From: Symbiodinium natans
Taxonomy: Eukaryota; Sar; Dinophyceae; Suessiales; Symbiodiniaceae
Assembly: GCA_905221605.1 (NCBI GenBank)
Contig: CAJNDS010000538.1
Span: 1 to 64,000 of the forward strand
Direction: 5' to 3'
Length of the DNA stretch: 64,000 nt
The position numbers and the translations under genes were made by a program. A model generated the notes under the pieces. It was not told the origin of the DNA, made no database searches, and worked only from the letters and a program-made list of their open reading frames with translations. Positions 35,330 to 42,871 of this stretch are shown here, one piece after another; positions within the stretch are counted from its first letter, which is position 1, and each line of letters starts with the position of its first letter.

Positions 35330-36454
35330 ATGCTCAGTCAAAAAGAGACTGAGAAGGAGCAACTGCAGACAGGCGTCCGCAATTTCTTTTCAGCCCCCGT
35401 CCATGCCATGTCAGCGAAAAAACCCCGTAGCACTCTGAATGATCCGGCTTGCACTAAGAACAAGGTCAAAGGCAGCATGGATGGGGCTTTGGGGCATTCG
35501 GTGAGTGCGACCACTGAACAACCAGTGAAGAGTACACCGAAACAGGGTCAAGTAGGCATCCCATCAAGGGGGAAACATGGGACTGCGGGCGCGGGGACAA
35601 AAGTGGAGGGCTCTTTATTGGCATGGCGCACCCGCGATCGTATAACCAATGAGCCTCATGCTAGATCACTCGCACTAACTAATCCACATAACCTTTGCTA
35701 TGCCAACGCAGTGATTCACATGCTGCACTATGCTCGGTCCCATGATGCTTTTATATCAGGTCTGGGCGAAGTCAATGGGGCCATCGTACAGGCCTCAAGA
35801 TCCAACCAGCACCTGAATATTGCCAGACACCCGGCATGGAACTTCATATGGCCAGGATGGCAGAAGCCCACGCGACAGCATGACGCGGCTGAGTTTCTGC
35901 AGCACCTTTGCAACCGCACGGACTGCGTGGCACTCAAGGGGGGATGGGAAGCTAGACGCCCACAAGCAGGGGCATATGAAATCCTGGATGAGCAGTTCAA
36001 CTGTCCACACATAAGACTGGTGGTCCAACACCCCTTCAGAATACAGGATGCAGTAACAGCTTGGCATACACAAGACCCGCCACATGCCTTAACTAGACCC
36101 CCCGAACTTCTCATCCTCCAGATCGGACGATTTGTCCAATCAGCCGGAGGCATTAGGAAAACGCGGCAGAGGATTGAAATGCACAAAAATCTCACAGTTC
36201 CCACCTTCGCTGGACATGCCGGTGACGTTGTCAACACCCCGTACAAGCTATGCGGAGGGGTCATGCATATAGGCAAGGTGGTAACGGCCGGGCACTATCA
36301 GGCATTCTACTTTCCTGGTGACACTGAGGATATTTGGTCCTGCCACCTCGTACATGACGACGGCCAGGCCGCCACGCCAGGGACGGATGCCACGCGACAG
36401 GCCATTCTTACCAACTGCTACTTGCTTGCATACCGCATCAATAGCCATGTGTGA
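35330..36454 (+). CDS. LINE-B USP-type deubiquitinase-like protease
   Basis: This 374-residue ORF has its ATG directly abutting a B-type hairpin (35306-35329). Family C19 features are the Cys box NPHNLCYANAVIHML (about residue 124), a TRQHDAAEFLQHLC box matching QQDAxEFLxxL, PPELLILQIGRF in the later core, and the His box GKVVTAGHYQAF. It is homologous to the protease half of LINE-A 4479-6143, sharing NPHNLCYA and GHY, but is free-standing and lacks zinc fingers. The role of a deubiquitinase in a LINE is unproven; stabilising the RT against proteasomal decay is one possibility. A second hairpin lies 8 nt after its stop. Confidence 0.85.
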   Translation: MLSQKETEKEQLQTGVRNFFSAPVHAMSAKKPRSTLNDPACTKNKVKGSMDGALGHSVSATTEQPVKSTPKQGQVGIPSRGKHGTAGAGTKVEGSLLAWRTRDRITNEPHARSLALTNPHNLCYANAVIHMLHYARSHDAFISGLGEVNGAIVQASRSNQHLNIARHPAWNFIWPGWQKPTRQHDAAEFLQHLCNRTDCVALKGGWEARRPQAGAYEILDEQFNCPHIRLVVQHPFRIQDAVTAWHTQDPPHALTRPPELLILQIGRFVQSAGGIRKTRQRIEMHKNLTVPTFAGHAGDVVNTPYKLCGGVMHIGKVVTAGHYQAFYFPGDTEDIWSCHLVHDDGQAATPGTDATRQAILTNCYLLAYRINSHV

Positions 36455-36913
36455 CTCTACATGGGAAAGTGGCCTCCACTCCCCACTGGTGTACACAGGA
36501 CACTCATGATTCTCAAGCTCTCAAACATGAGAGGCTAACTCTCTACACTCAGTACAACAAGGCCTGAGGTCTCCTCGCCTTGTGAGTCGACACTCTGACA
36601 AGGAGTAGACATAGGCTGTAGACAAGCTGGCCCTCATGATGTCTCCTGTACAGTTTTTTTGCTTGTTAGCTTCACTTGTTAGTTCCCAGCTGTGACACCT
36701 CAGCTGTCGGGCTCTGAGGAGCACAGCTTTGCGGCTGCCAAAGGCAGTATTTATCTTTCTAGGCTTGTACAACTTTGCTGTCGGGCTCCACGGGGCACAG
36801 CAGGGTTTTAATCTGCCTCACACCGGCGAACCCTCCAGCAGAGAGGGGTGACTAGCTCACACTCGCCCGCATGACAACTGCCACAGTTGATGCGAATGAA
36901 TGAATGAAAAAAA
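36455..36913 (+). other. LINE-B 3' untranslated region and tail
   Basis: This region follows the USP stop. It contains a B-type hairpin (36463-36483) and ends with three GAAT units and an A-run before the target-site duplication. Two related short segments with GTCGGGCTC and GGCACAG/GAGCACAG lie near 36707 and 36781. Confidence 0.85.
36463..36483. repeat. B-type hairpin 16
   Basis: Arms GGG/CCC flank core GTGG-CCT-CCAC, 8 nt after the USP stop. Confidence 0.65.
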
Positions 36914-36927
36914 GGATCTCCCGTCGA
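36914..36927. repeat. Target-site duplication, right copy
   Basis: This is a perfect copy of 22034-22047, directly after the LINE-B A-run. Confidence 0.95.
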
Positions 36928-37037
36928 GGCTGGTGTCCAAGCACCTGTTGTGGGGTGGCATCAGTGTCCCGTGTTCCGATGTGTCGGAGCACCTGGATGC
37001 CATATGCTTGGGGATGTCGGCTAATAAGGGGGCTTGA
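36928..37037 (+). CDS. pol: DIRS pol, 3' end after LINE-B
   Basis: Reading on from the right TSD copy in the pol frame gives ADLPSR followed by about 35 residues and a TGA at 37035-37037. DLPSR-like endings are typical of the post-RNase H part of DIRS pol. The last few codons lie within repeat B1, so the ORF ends at the start of the terminal repeat region. Confidence 0.85.
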
Positions 37038-37233
37038 GGTTCGTTTGTGTATGGTGAGACGCATGTGCAATGTATGTGCACCGCGCTGTGTGCACCGGCA
37101 CATGATTGAATGCGATCTTTGATTCGCCCACTGATGAAAAGAAGAAGAGGGACATGCAGTGCTCGTTCTGAGTTTTGCCTCTCCTGTGGGATCTTGGCTT
37201 TTGGGTTCAAACCGAATTTGGCACAAGCGATAA
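37026..37233 (+). repeat. Split direct repeat B1
   Basis: This 208-bp sequence is repeated at 37551-37758 with no difference visible. It begins AAGGGGGCTTGAGG and ends GCACAAGCGATAA. Confidence 0.95.
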
Positions 37234-37437
37234 GCTTACTGTTCGCGAGCGAATGGTGTTTTATCGATTGCTGCCAAATTGTCTCTAAGAAAAACGGGGT
37301 GCCGTTTGGTCTTGGTTTGAAGCCCAAAAGTTTCTGATGCTTGTCTTGCTTGGTATGCCAACGACGATTTGCAATTGCATGTGCAGGAAGATGTGTGTGC
37401 AGCACTGGCTCTTCAGCTCAGTGCCAAAAATTTTTGA
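37234..37437 (+). repeat. Split direct repeat A2
   Basis: This is a 204-bp copy of A1 (13835-14038), abutting B1. The B1|A2 boundary (GCGATAA|GCTTACTG) equals the junction of a circularised element. Confidence 0.95.
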
Positions 37438-37550
37438 CCCGCCCAGCCCACCCAGGGCATCGCAGTAGCAGGGCCCGCCGCGGCGGCTGCAACTCCCTGC
37501 GTGCCATCGGCACTCCCATTGGTATTGTGTGTACAGGTGCCTCGCCCTTA

Positions 37551-37758
37551 AAGGGGGCTTGAGGTTCGTTTGTGTATGGTGAGACGCATGTGCAATGTAT
37601 GTGCACCGCGCTGTGTGCACCGGCACATGATTGAATGCGATCTTTGATTCGCCCACTGATGAAAAGAAGAAGAGGGACATGCAGTGCTCGTTCTGAGTTT
37701 TGCCTCTCCTGTGGGATCTTGGCTTTTGGGTTCAAACCGAATTTGGCACAAGCGATAA
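37551..37758 (+). repeat. Split direct repeat B2 (right end of DIRS element)
   Basis: This is a 208-bp copy of B1. Immediately after it, at 37759, the interrupted P1 reading frame of LINE-A resumes. Confidence 0.95.
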
Positions 37759-38062
37759 AGCATCTGAACTGACCTCGCTTGAAGCAATATGGCACAATAC
37801 CACGATACCAGAGAGCTTTGCCAAGCTACACCTCACCCTCCAGCTCAAAGGGCAAATTGCTGCACACCTTCCGGAAGACACCAGAGCACAGGACAGACTA
37901 CTTACCATACTCTCTCCCCTGGAGAATGATGTCCTGGACCAGGCCTTCCCCTGGATTCTGGCCTTCAAGATGCTCACGCCTGAGCGCAGGATGATATTCC
38001 GATATGCTCTTCTTACGGCAGCGGGCCCCTCGGCTACAGCGCTAGTTTCGCAGACCGAGTGA
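37759..38062 (+). pseudogene. P1 helical paralog, 3' part
   Basis: This is the C-terminal ~100 codons of the gene interrupted at 13834. It is homologous to the P2 C-terminus: ILSPLENDVLDQAFPWILAFKMLTPERR matches IINPLHDDVYEEYKPFAIVYKMLTPLNR. The split codon ACA is rebuilt exactly across the DIRS element. The stop TGA lies inside the next hairpin core. Confidence 0.85.
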
Positions 38063-38080
38063 GGTCCCCTCCTGGTCGGC
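38050..38080. repeat. A-type hairpin 17
   Basis: Arms GCaGACC/GGTCgGC flank the consensus core. The core TGA is the P1 stop codon. Confidence 0.8.
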
Positions 38081-38470
38081 TACTTAACTAACCTAATCAA
38101 CTTCTTTCTCACAAGAAGATCGACGATGCCTGCTGCTGACAGACAAAGGAGAATTATTCCCGCTACTCTGCGCCTCTCCCAAACACAAATCTAGACCGTC
38201 TCACCCCTCTCCCTCTCCGTGCCGAGCCTCAGGTCCTTAACCAGAAAGAGGGAAACACGCACCAGTGCCAGCGCCTCAGCTCTGCCCACCTTAAGCTTGA
38301 ACTCTGCTGCGCAACCCCACCCCTGCAGCTTAGCCCGAGAGAGGCCTTCCTTGAAAACTTCACCTCCTGGTTGCTTACCTTCGGCTTCAAAGCACCATGG
38401 CAGCTGTGTTTGCTCCGGCTAACATCAGAGCCTTCATACGAGTGAGGTCCCCTCCTGTATGAGCCTGACC
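38063..38470 (+). other. LINE-A intercistronic spacer
   Basis: This 408-bp stretch has no supported ORF. Hairpins lie at both ends (38050-38080 and 38434-38462). Confidence 0.55.
38434..38462. repeat. A-type hairpin 18
   Basis: Perfect arms TCATAC/GTATGA flank the consensus core. The 3' arm contains an ATG in the P2 frame, and P2 starts a few nucleotides later. Confidence 0.85.
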
Positions 38471-39751
38471 ATGGAGGCCCTCCCTCCGGTGCTGAGCAGG
38501 GATAAAACCATGGAGGTGCTTCTGGAATCCCTTTTCCTCCCGCTTCCGGTTTACCCTGCATCCTCCTCGGGAGACCACGAGGCCAGCACTATACACATGG
38601 CATCTACACGTATCCCGGCAGACGACGCCCTCCGGCACTCAGACCGTCAGATACGCATAGCTTCCCGCACCTGCAGCTTCATGAAACTGCTCACGGAGAA
38701 GATCAACTGGAGACTGGGTGACCTTCGACTCTACCTCCCCAAGACTGCCACTCGACAGCTAGCAGCCAAACGTAAGCACGAGGAAATGATGCTCCACGAG
38801 CCTCAGGAGAACACTCTGACTTATCTTCGGCGGCGTCAGCTCATCTTCATATCTCAGGCGATCAGGGACTACACAAATGATGGCCCAGGTCAAAACTCCT
38901 TTCAACTCGAAGATGCGGAGAATACCGCACTGCGAATTTGGACGTACCTAACCCGCCACTTTGCCAAAGGAGAGATCAACTTTATGATAGACACCGCCTT
39001 GTCGCATCTCCACCTCCTGATGAAGTCGGCGACACCATGTCTGATGTCAAGCATGGAGCAGTCGCAGCCGTCCATGGCTCCGGGACAAGGTCAGGGTTAT
39101 TTTCCCCCACATCTAGGCCTACCCGAAGACAAACACTTGGATCTCCAATACTTCGACCTTCAGGCACTCAGGCGTGCGTCGACGATATATCGAGTACAGC
39201 AGCTTCTCAAGATATCTCACTCAACCCAGGGCGGAGAGTCGCCTGTCACCAATGGCTGGCGCTTCCAGCAACAAGCGCAACATCTCGACTCATTGCCCTA
39301 TGACAAGCATCTCCAGGCCTTGCTGCCACACCTCCCGGACTACCAGGACCAAATCCGAGAGAACCTGGTGATGTACAGGCAATGGCTCCTACGTGACATC
39401 ACTGAAGAGGAGACGGCCTGGGCCCGCGATACACTTTTAGAGTCGGCAGTCTCGAGAGGCGAACTCCGGGAACTTTTCGAGCATGCTCTCCTCAAGCAGG
39501 TAAACCATACACTTCAGGCCAGTGCTGAGTCTCCTCGCCACGTTGATTCCACTCCGAACTTCCAAAATAGCATGGCTCTTCGCTTCTACCAAATCATCAA
39601 TCCTCTACATGATGACGTCTACGAGGAGTACAAACCGTTTGCGATCGTCTATAAGATGCTCACTCCCCTGAACCGCCAACGGGCTCGATCACTTCATCGT
39701 ACTTTGTCGCACGAGAGGCACCAGTCCTTGCTTCGCCTTTTTGCACCCTAG
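38471..39751 (+). CDS. P2 helical paralog of LINE-A
   Basis: The start is taken at ATG 38471 (MEALPPVLSRDKTMEVLLESLF), because P4 starts equivalently. An in-frame ATG at 38459 lies inside the hairpin arm. The protein of about 426 residues is all-helical in appearance, with no signal peptide or enzyme motif. Conserved blocks shared with P4 are LFLPLPVYP, RQIRIASRTCSF, LRLYLPKTA, FISQAIRDYTNDGPGQNSF, IWTYLTRHF, ALRRASTIYRVQQLLK, HYQDQIRE-like and NSMALRFYQIINPL. I recognise no known family. It is close to P4 (well over half identical by eye). Confidence 0.8.
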   Translation: MEALPPVLSRDKTMEVLLESLFLPLPVYPASSSGDHEASTIHMASTRIPADDALRHSDRQIRIASRTCSFMKLLTEKINWRLGDLRLYLPKTATRQLAAKRKHEEMMLHEPQENTLTYLRRRQLIFISQAIRDYTNDGPGQNSFQLEDAENTALRIWTYLTRHFAKGEINFMIDTALSHLHLLMKSATPCLMSSMEQSQPSMAPGQGQGYFPPHLGLPEDKHLDLQYFDLQALRRASTIYRVQQLLKISHSTQGGESPVTNGWRFQQQAQHLDSLPYDKHLQALLPHLPDYQDQIRENLVMYRQWLLRDITEEETAWARDTLLESAVSRGELRELFEHALLKQVNHTLQASAESPRHVDSTPNFQNSMALRFYQIINPLHDDVYEEYKPFAIVYKMLTPLNRQRARSLHRTLSHERHQSLLRLFAP

Positions 39752-39761
39752 CCTGCCAGCA

Positions 39762-39792
39762 ACTTTGCTTGTGAGGTCCCCTCCTGCAAAGT
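39762..39792. repeat. A-type hairpin 19
   Basis: Perfect 7-bp arms ACTTTGC/GCAAAGT flank the core, just after the P2 stop. Confidence 0.88.
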
Positions 39793-40078
39793 AGAGCACC
39801 AGGTTAGCAACGTCTCTGTCCAACTAGGACACCAGCAGCCTTTTGCAAGCCAAGTTAAAGCAGCGGAAAAGTCTCCTGCATCTCCAACTGCAGCACAGTC
39901 CCTTCTCACTAAGACTACTGCGGCATTCTCCGACAATAAGGTCTTCCTGCAGATAGAGTTGGAGCCTGATGCAGTGCCAATGCCTCAGCCCTGGCTGATT
40001 CACCTACTAACACATTCAAGTCTGCAGCTTTCTGCTTCCATTGAAGCTTGCCACAGCCGGGCTCAGCCTCTCCACACA

Positions 40079-40119
40079 GGCTGACCACGTGAGGTCTCCA
40101 CCCGGCTAGCAAACCAGCC
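40079..40119. repeat. A-type hairpin 20 (degenerate)
   Basis: Core CGTGAGGTCTCCACCCG has lost the CCTC arm. Distant arms GGCTG/CAGCC remain. It abuts the P3 ATG. Confidence 0.5.
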
Positions 40120-41358
40120 ATGCCTTCACCGTCTCGCGAGGTTCTGCTCGAGATTCTCCTGAAGTCGCTCCACGTCCCAGCGACCATCTACCTACCTGGC
40201 GGCATCAGTGAGCACATGGTCACATCAGCCTCAGCAAAAACTCATCTCGCCCCGAGGAGGCTCCTCTTCACCACAGAAGACCTTGAACGCATGGCAGAAC
40301 GAAGCATGCGAGTAGCATCACGTCTCTGCAGCTTCATATGTCACTTGGATCGGTACCTGGCTTGGCGCGAGGGAAGACACACTGCCCTACCCCTTGAGGC
40401 TAGCCCACGTATCTTGGCAGGTAAGCGCAAGCACATCGACGACGAGCAGCCTTCAGTGCACCTACCCCCGAATATGGGGCCCCTCCAGCGCCAGCAAATC
40501 ATGTACCTCACCCTCATGATCCAAAACTACACAAATGACGGAGAAGGCTCGCCGTCCTTTAGCACGTCCGATGCCGATCAGGCTAGTGCTTTAACCTGGC
40601 ATTATCTCACCAGGAGGCTCTCGCAATCAGAGCTGAATGCCATTCTGCTCCGCACTTTGGAGCAGGCCAAGGTCATTCTGCAGTCTGAATTCACTCCAGC
40701 ACATCGACGGAACCTACTCCAGCTGCATCCCCAAACGACGGAGGAGAACTGGCAAGGCCAAGCATACTTCCCCCTAGGCCTCCGGCTTCAAGACCCACAT
40801 CAGCTTGATCTTGACGCATACGATTTCAGAACGCTCAAAAGAGCATCACTTCAGCTTCGCCTACTACAACAACTGCGGACTATTACGGCCTCCACACCTA
40901 CATCGGCCAGCGAACAGATCCGAGATGGCTGGGAATTCCTTGAACAAGACCGTGATCTCTCAAAGCTTGACTACGAGGACTACCACACCAAACTGGTTTC
41001 AATGATCCCGCACTATCAGGAGACACTCCGAGAGATCCTGACACTGTACCGCCTATGGCTGTCAACCCCTCTGTCCGATGAGGACTTCCTGTGGGTGCGC
41101 AACCTGGTAGTGAATCAGCTTCTACCTAGAGACACTCTCCATCGCTACTTTGCTGACAGTCTCTGGCAACAAATACGACACAGATATGGAGGAGACCAAG
41201 GAGACCTCGAGCAGGCACAAGGAGTCATCACAATTCTTTCCCCGCTCCACGACCAGGTCTATGATGACTATAAGAACTTTGCTGTGGCGCTGACTCTGCT
41301 CCTCGTTCGACATCGTCAACGTCTGAAGCAGACGCTAGACGACAAAATTCGGGGCTAG
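40120..41358 (+). CDS. P3 helical paralog of LINE-A
   Basis: This 412-residue protein starts with the ATG at 40120, directly after a degenerate hairpin. It shares the family framework with P2 and P4: MRVASRLCSFICHLDRYL versus IRIASRTCSFMKLL, AGKRKH, QQIMYLTLMIQNYTNDGEG, LTWHYLTRRL, LKRASLQLRLLQQL, HYQETLREILTLYRLWL and ITILSPLHDQVYDDYKNFAV. It is clearly diverged from both, implying an old duplication inside the element lineage. The function is unknown. Confidence 0.8.
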   Translation: MPSPSREVLLEILLKSLHVPATIYLPGGISEHMVTSASAKTHLAPRRLLFTTEDLERMAERSMRVASRLCSFICHLDRYLAWREGRHTALPLEASPRILAGKRKHIDDEQPSVHLPPNMGPLQRQQIMYLTLMIQNYTNDGEGSPSFSTSDADQASALTWHYLTRRLSQSELNAILLRTLEQAKVILQSEFTPAHRRNLLQLHPQTTEENWQGQAYFPLGLRLQDPHQLDLDAYDFRTLKRASLQLRLLQQLRTITASTPTSASEQIRDGWEFLEQDRDLSKLDYEDYHTKLVSMIPHYQETLREILTLYRLWLSTPLSDEDFLWVRNLVVNQLLPRDTLHRYFADSLWQQIRHRYGGDQGDLEQAQGVITILSPLHDQVYDDYKNFAVALTLLLVRHRQRLKQTLDDKIRG

Positions 41359-41385
41359 AGACCGTCCGAGCACCATAGCCTTCCA

Positions 41386-41408
41386 AACGAGTGAGGTCCC
41401 CTCCTGTT
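41386..41408. repeat. A-type hairpin 21
   Basis: The consensus core is intact, but only a 3-bp arm (AAC/GTT) is left. It lies between P3 and P4. Confidence 0.65.
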
Positions 41409-41509
41409 CACTGCACTATCTTCCCAAATTGCGGGAAAAAGCGTGTAGCTCCGATCTTCCCATGCCAAGCCTCACTAAGCACAGCTCTCCTCGCAAAGTT
41501 TTCCCTCAG

Positions 41510-41541
41510 GTTCGCACGAGTGAGGTCCCCTCCTGGCGAAC
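41510..41541. repeat. A-type hairpin 22
   Basis: Perfect arms GTTCGC/GCGAAC flank the consensus core, 14 nt before the P4 ATG. Confidence 0.87.
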
Positions 41542-41555
41542 TTCCACCTAGGCCC

Positions 41556-42848
41556 ATGGCAGACCTTCACCCCGTCCTCAGCCGCGAACAGGCAATGGAG
41601 GTACTTCTTGAGTCTCTTTTCCTACCGCTGCCGGTTTACCCTACAACTCCATCTGGCGCCGCCGCAGCGAGCAATCTGGACCTGGCATCCTCACGCACCC
41701 CTGCGGGGGAAGCGATCCCACACTTGAACCGCCAGATACGGATAGCTTCGCGCACTTGCAGCTTCTTGAAGCTGCTCGCGGAGAAAGTTCACCGGCACAT
41801 GGGAGAGTTGCGGCTCTACCTTCCCAAAACTGCACCCCGAAATTTGGCCGCAAAACGGAAGCATGAAGAGATGATGCTGACAGAGCCTCGCTCTCCTACT
41901 CTGACGTACCATCAGAAGCGCCAGCTCCTCTTCATCTCTCAGGCGATTCGAGACTACACCAATGATGGTCCTGGCCAGAACTCCTTCCAGCTCGAAGATG
42001 CGGAGCCTACCACCCAGCGCATCTGGACGTACCTGACGCGCCACTTCGGCCAAGGTGAGGTGCGCTTTATGATTGCCAACGCCCTGTCGCATCTACACCT
42101 TCTCATGCGATCGTCAACTCCACGCCTACTCTCAGGCATTGAGCAGTCACAGCCATCGCATGCTCCAGGACAAGGCTCGGACTACTTCCCTGAAAATCTT
42201 CGTCTGCACGATGACAAGCAACTGGACCTTCAATACTTCGACCTGCAGGCGCTAAGGCGAGCCTCCACAGTATACCGGGTGCAGCAGCTGCTCAAAGTCT
42301 CTTCTTCCGCCGAAGGGGCATCGCCAGTTAAGAACGGATGGCGCTTTCAACATCAGGACCATCACCTCAATGCTTTGTCCTACAACCAACATCTCCTGGC
42401 TCTGCTGCCTCATCTTCCGCACTACCAGGACCAAATTCGCGAGGATCTGGTCACGTACAGGCAGTGGCTGCTTCGAGAGATCAATGCAGAGGAAGTTTCT
42501 TGGATTCGATCCATGATCACGGACACGGTGATCTCGCGAGGTGAACTACTGGAGCTCTTCGAGGATGCCCTGCTCAAGCAAGTCAACTCTGCATTTCGAG
42601 CTACTGCTGGCATTCCTAACCCTGAGGATCATTCTCAAGACTTCCAGAACAGCATGGCCCTCCGCTTCTATCAAATCATCAATCCGCTCTATGATGACAT
42701 CTACGAAGAGCACAAGCCCTACGCAATAGTGTTCAAGATGCTCACCTCCTCTCATCGTAGACGGCTTCGGTCCCTCCTTCGAGCCCGAGAAGCTGCCATT
42801 CTGGCGTCCCCATATCGGACAACCAGCCTGGTTCCAGTATGCGAGTGA
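41556..42848 (+). CDS. P4 helical paralog of LINE-A
   Basis: The ATG at 41556 follows a hairpin by 14 nt; the frame is open further upstream but without a better start. The protein has about 430 residues and is the closest relative of P2 (MEVLLESLFLPLPVYP, LYLPKTAPRNLAAKRKHEEMML, QAIRDYTNDGPGQNSFQLEDAE, LRRASTVYRVQQLLKVS). The stop codon is the TGA of the hairpin core at 42830-42871. It is the last gene of LINE-A. Confidence 0.8.
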   Translation: MADLHPVLSREQAMEVLLESLFLPLPVYPTTPSGAAAASNLDLASSRTPAGEAIPHLNRQIRIASRTCSFLKLLAEKVHRHMGELRLYLPKTAPRNLAAKRKHEEMMLTEPRSPTLTYHQKRQLLFISQAIRDYTNDGPGQNSFQLEDAEPTTQRIWTYLTRHFGQGEVRFMIANALSHLHLLMRSSTPRLLSGIEQSQPSHAPGQGSDYFPENLRLHDDKQLDLQYFDLQALRRASTVYRVQQLLKVSSSAEGASPVKNGWRFQHQDHHLNALSYNQHLLALLPHLPHYQDQIREDLVTYRQWLLREINAEEVSWIRSMITDTVISRGELLELFEDALLKQVNSAFRATAGIPNPEDHSQDFQNSMALRFYQIINPLYDDIYEEHKPYAIVFKMLTSSHRRRLRSLLRAREAAILASPYRTTSLVPVCE

Positions 42849-42871
42849 GGTCGCCTCCAGCAAACTGAACC
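42830..42871. repeat. A-type hairpin 23
   Basis: Arms GGTTC..AGT.TGC/GCA.ACT.GAACC flank core GAGTGAGGTCGCCTCC. The core TGA is the P4 stop codon. Confidence 0.8.

Larger units (their letters stand above)
22048..36913 (+). mobile_element. LINE-B, 14.9-kb non-LTR retrotransposon
   Basis: It is flanked by a perfect 14-bp target-site duplication and ends in (GAAT)3 plus an A-run at 36894-36913, typical of target-primed reverse transcription. The 5' end starts AGCCCCCGGCTCAAG, so the element appears full-length. It contains ORF1 with a Tpt1/KptA domain, ORF2 with endonuclease/RT/zinc fingers, an overlapping ORF-h and a USP protease. Its intercistronic hairpins differ in core from those of LINE-A. 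All ORFs except ORF-h are unbroken. Confidence 0.95.
13835..37758 (+). mobile_element. DIRS-type tyrosine-recombinase retrotransposon with split direct repeats
   Basis: The structure is A1 (13835-14038), recombinase, gag, pol, B1-A2 (37026-37437), a 113-bp spacer, then B2 (37551-37758). The B1|A2 junction has the sequence expected if the right end were joined to the left end, the signature of PAT/Ngaro-like split direct repeats and of a circular intermediate. There is no target-site duplication, as expected for tyrosine-recombinase integration. The element lies inside ORF P1 of LINE-A and is itself split by LINE-B. Without LINE-B and one TSD copy it is about 9.04 kb. A1/A2 and B1/B2 look identical by eye, so the insertion is recent. 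Confidence 0.92.
39752..40119 (+). other. LINE-A intercistronic spacer
   Basis: This 368-bp stretch has no supported ORF. It holds a strong hairpin at 39762-39792 and a degenerate one at 40079-40119 that abuts the next ATG. Confidence 0.55.

Noticed and set aside
13835-37758. The paired repeats as LTRs of an LTR retrotransposon
   Set aside because: The A1...B1A2...B2 order, lack of a target-site duplication, absence of an integrase and presence of a tyrosine recombinase fit split direct repeats of a DIRS element instead.
36857-37795. Several minus-strand frames across 36.8-37.8 kb
   Set aside because: They repeat because the split direct repeats are duplicated; they contain no conserved protein.
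1178-42871. Hairpin family as a CRISPR array
   Set aside because: Copies are hundreds to thousands of bases apart, spacers are genes, and the arms are variable; nothing is array-like.
1178-42871. Hairpins as ordinary MITEs with terminal inverted repeats
   Set aside because: The arms are not a shared terminal sequence and no flanking target duplications are visible; the only constant part is the 17-nt core.
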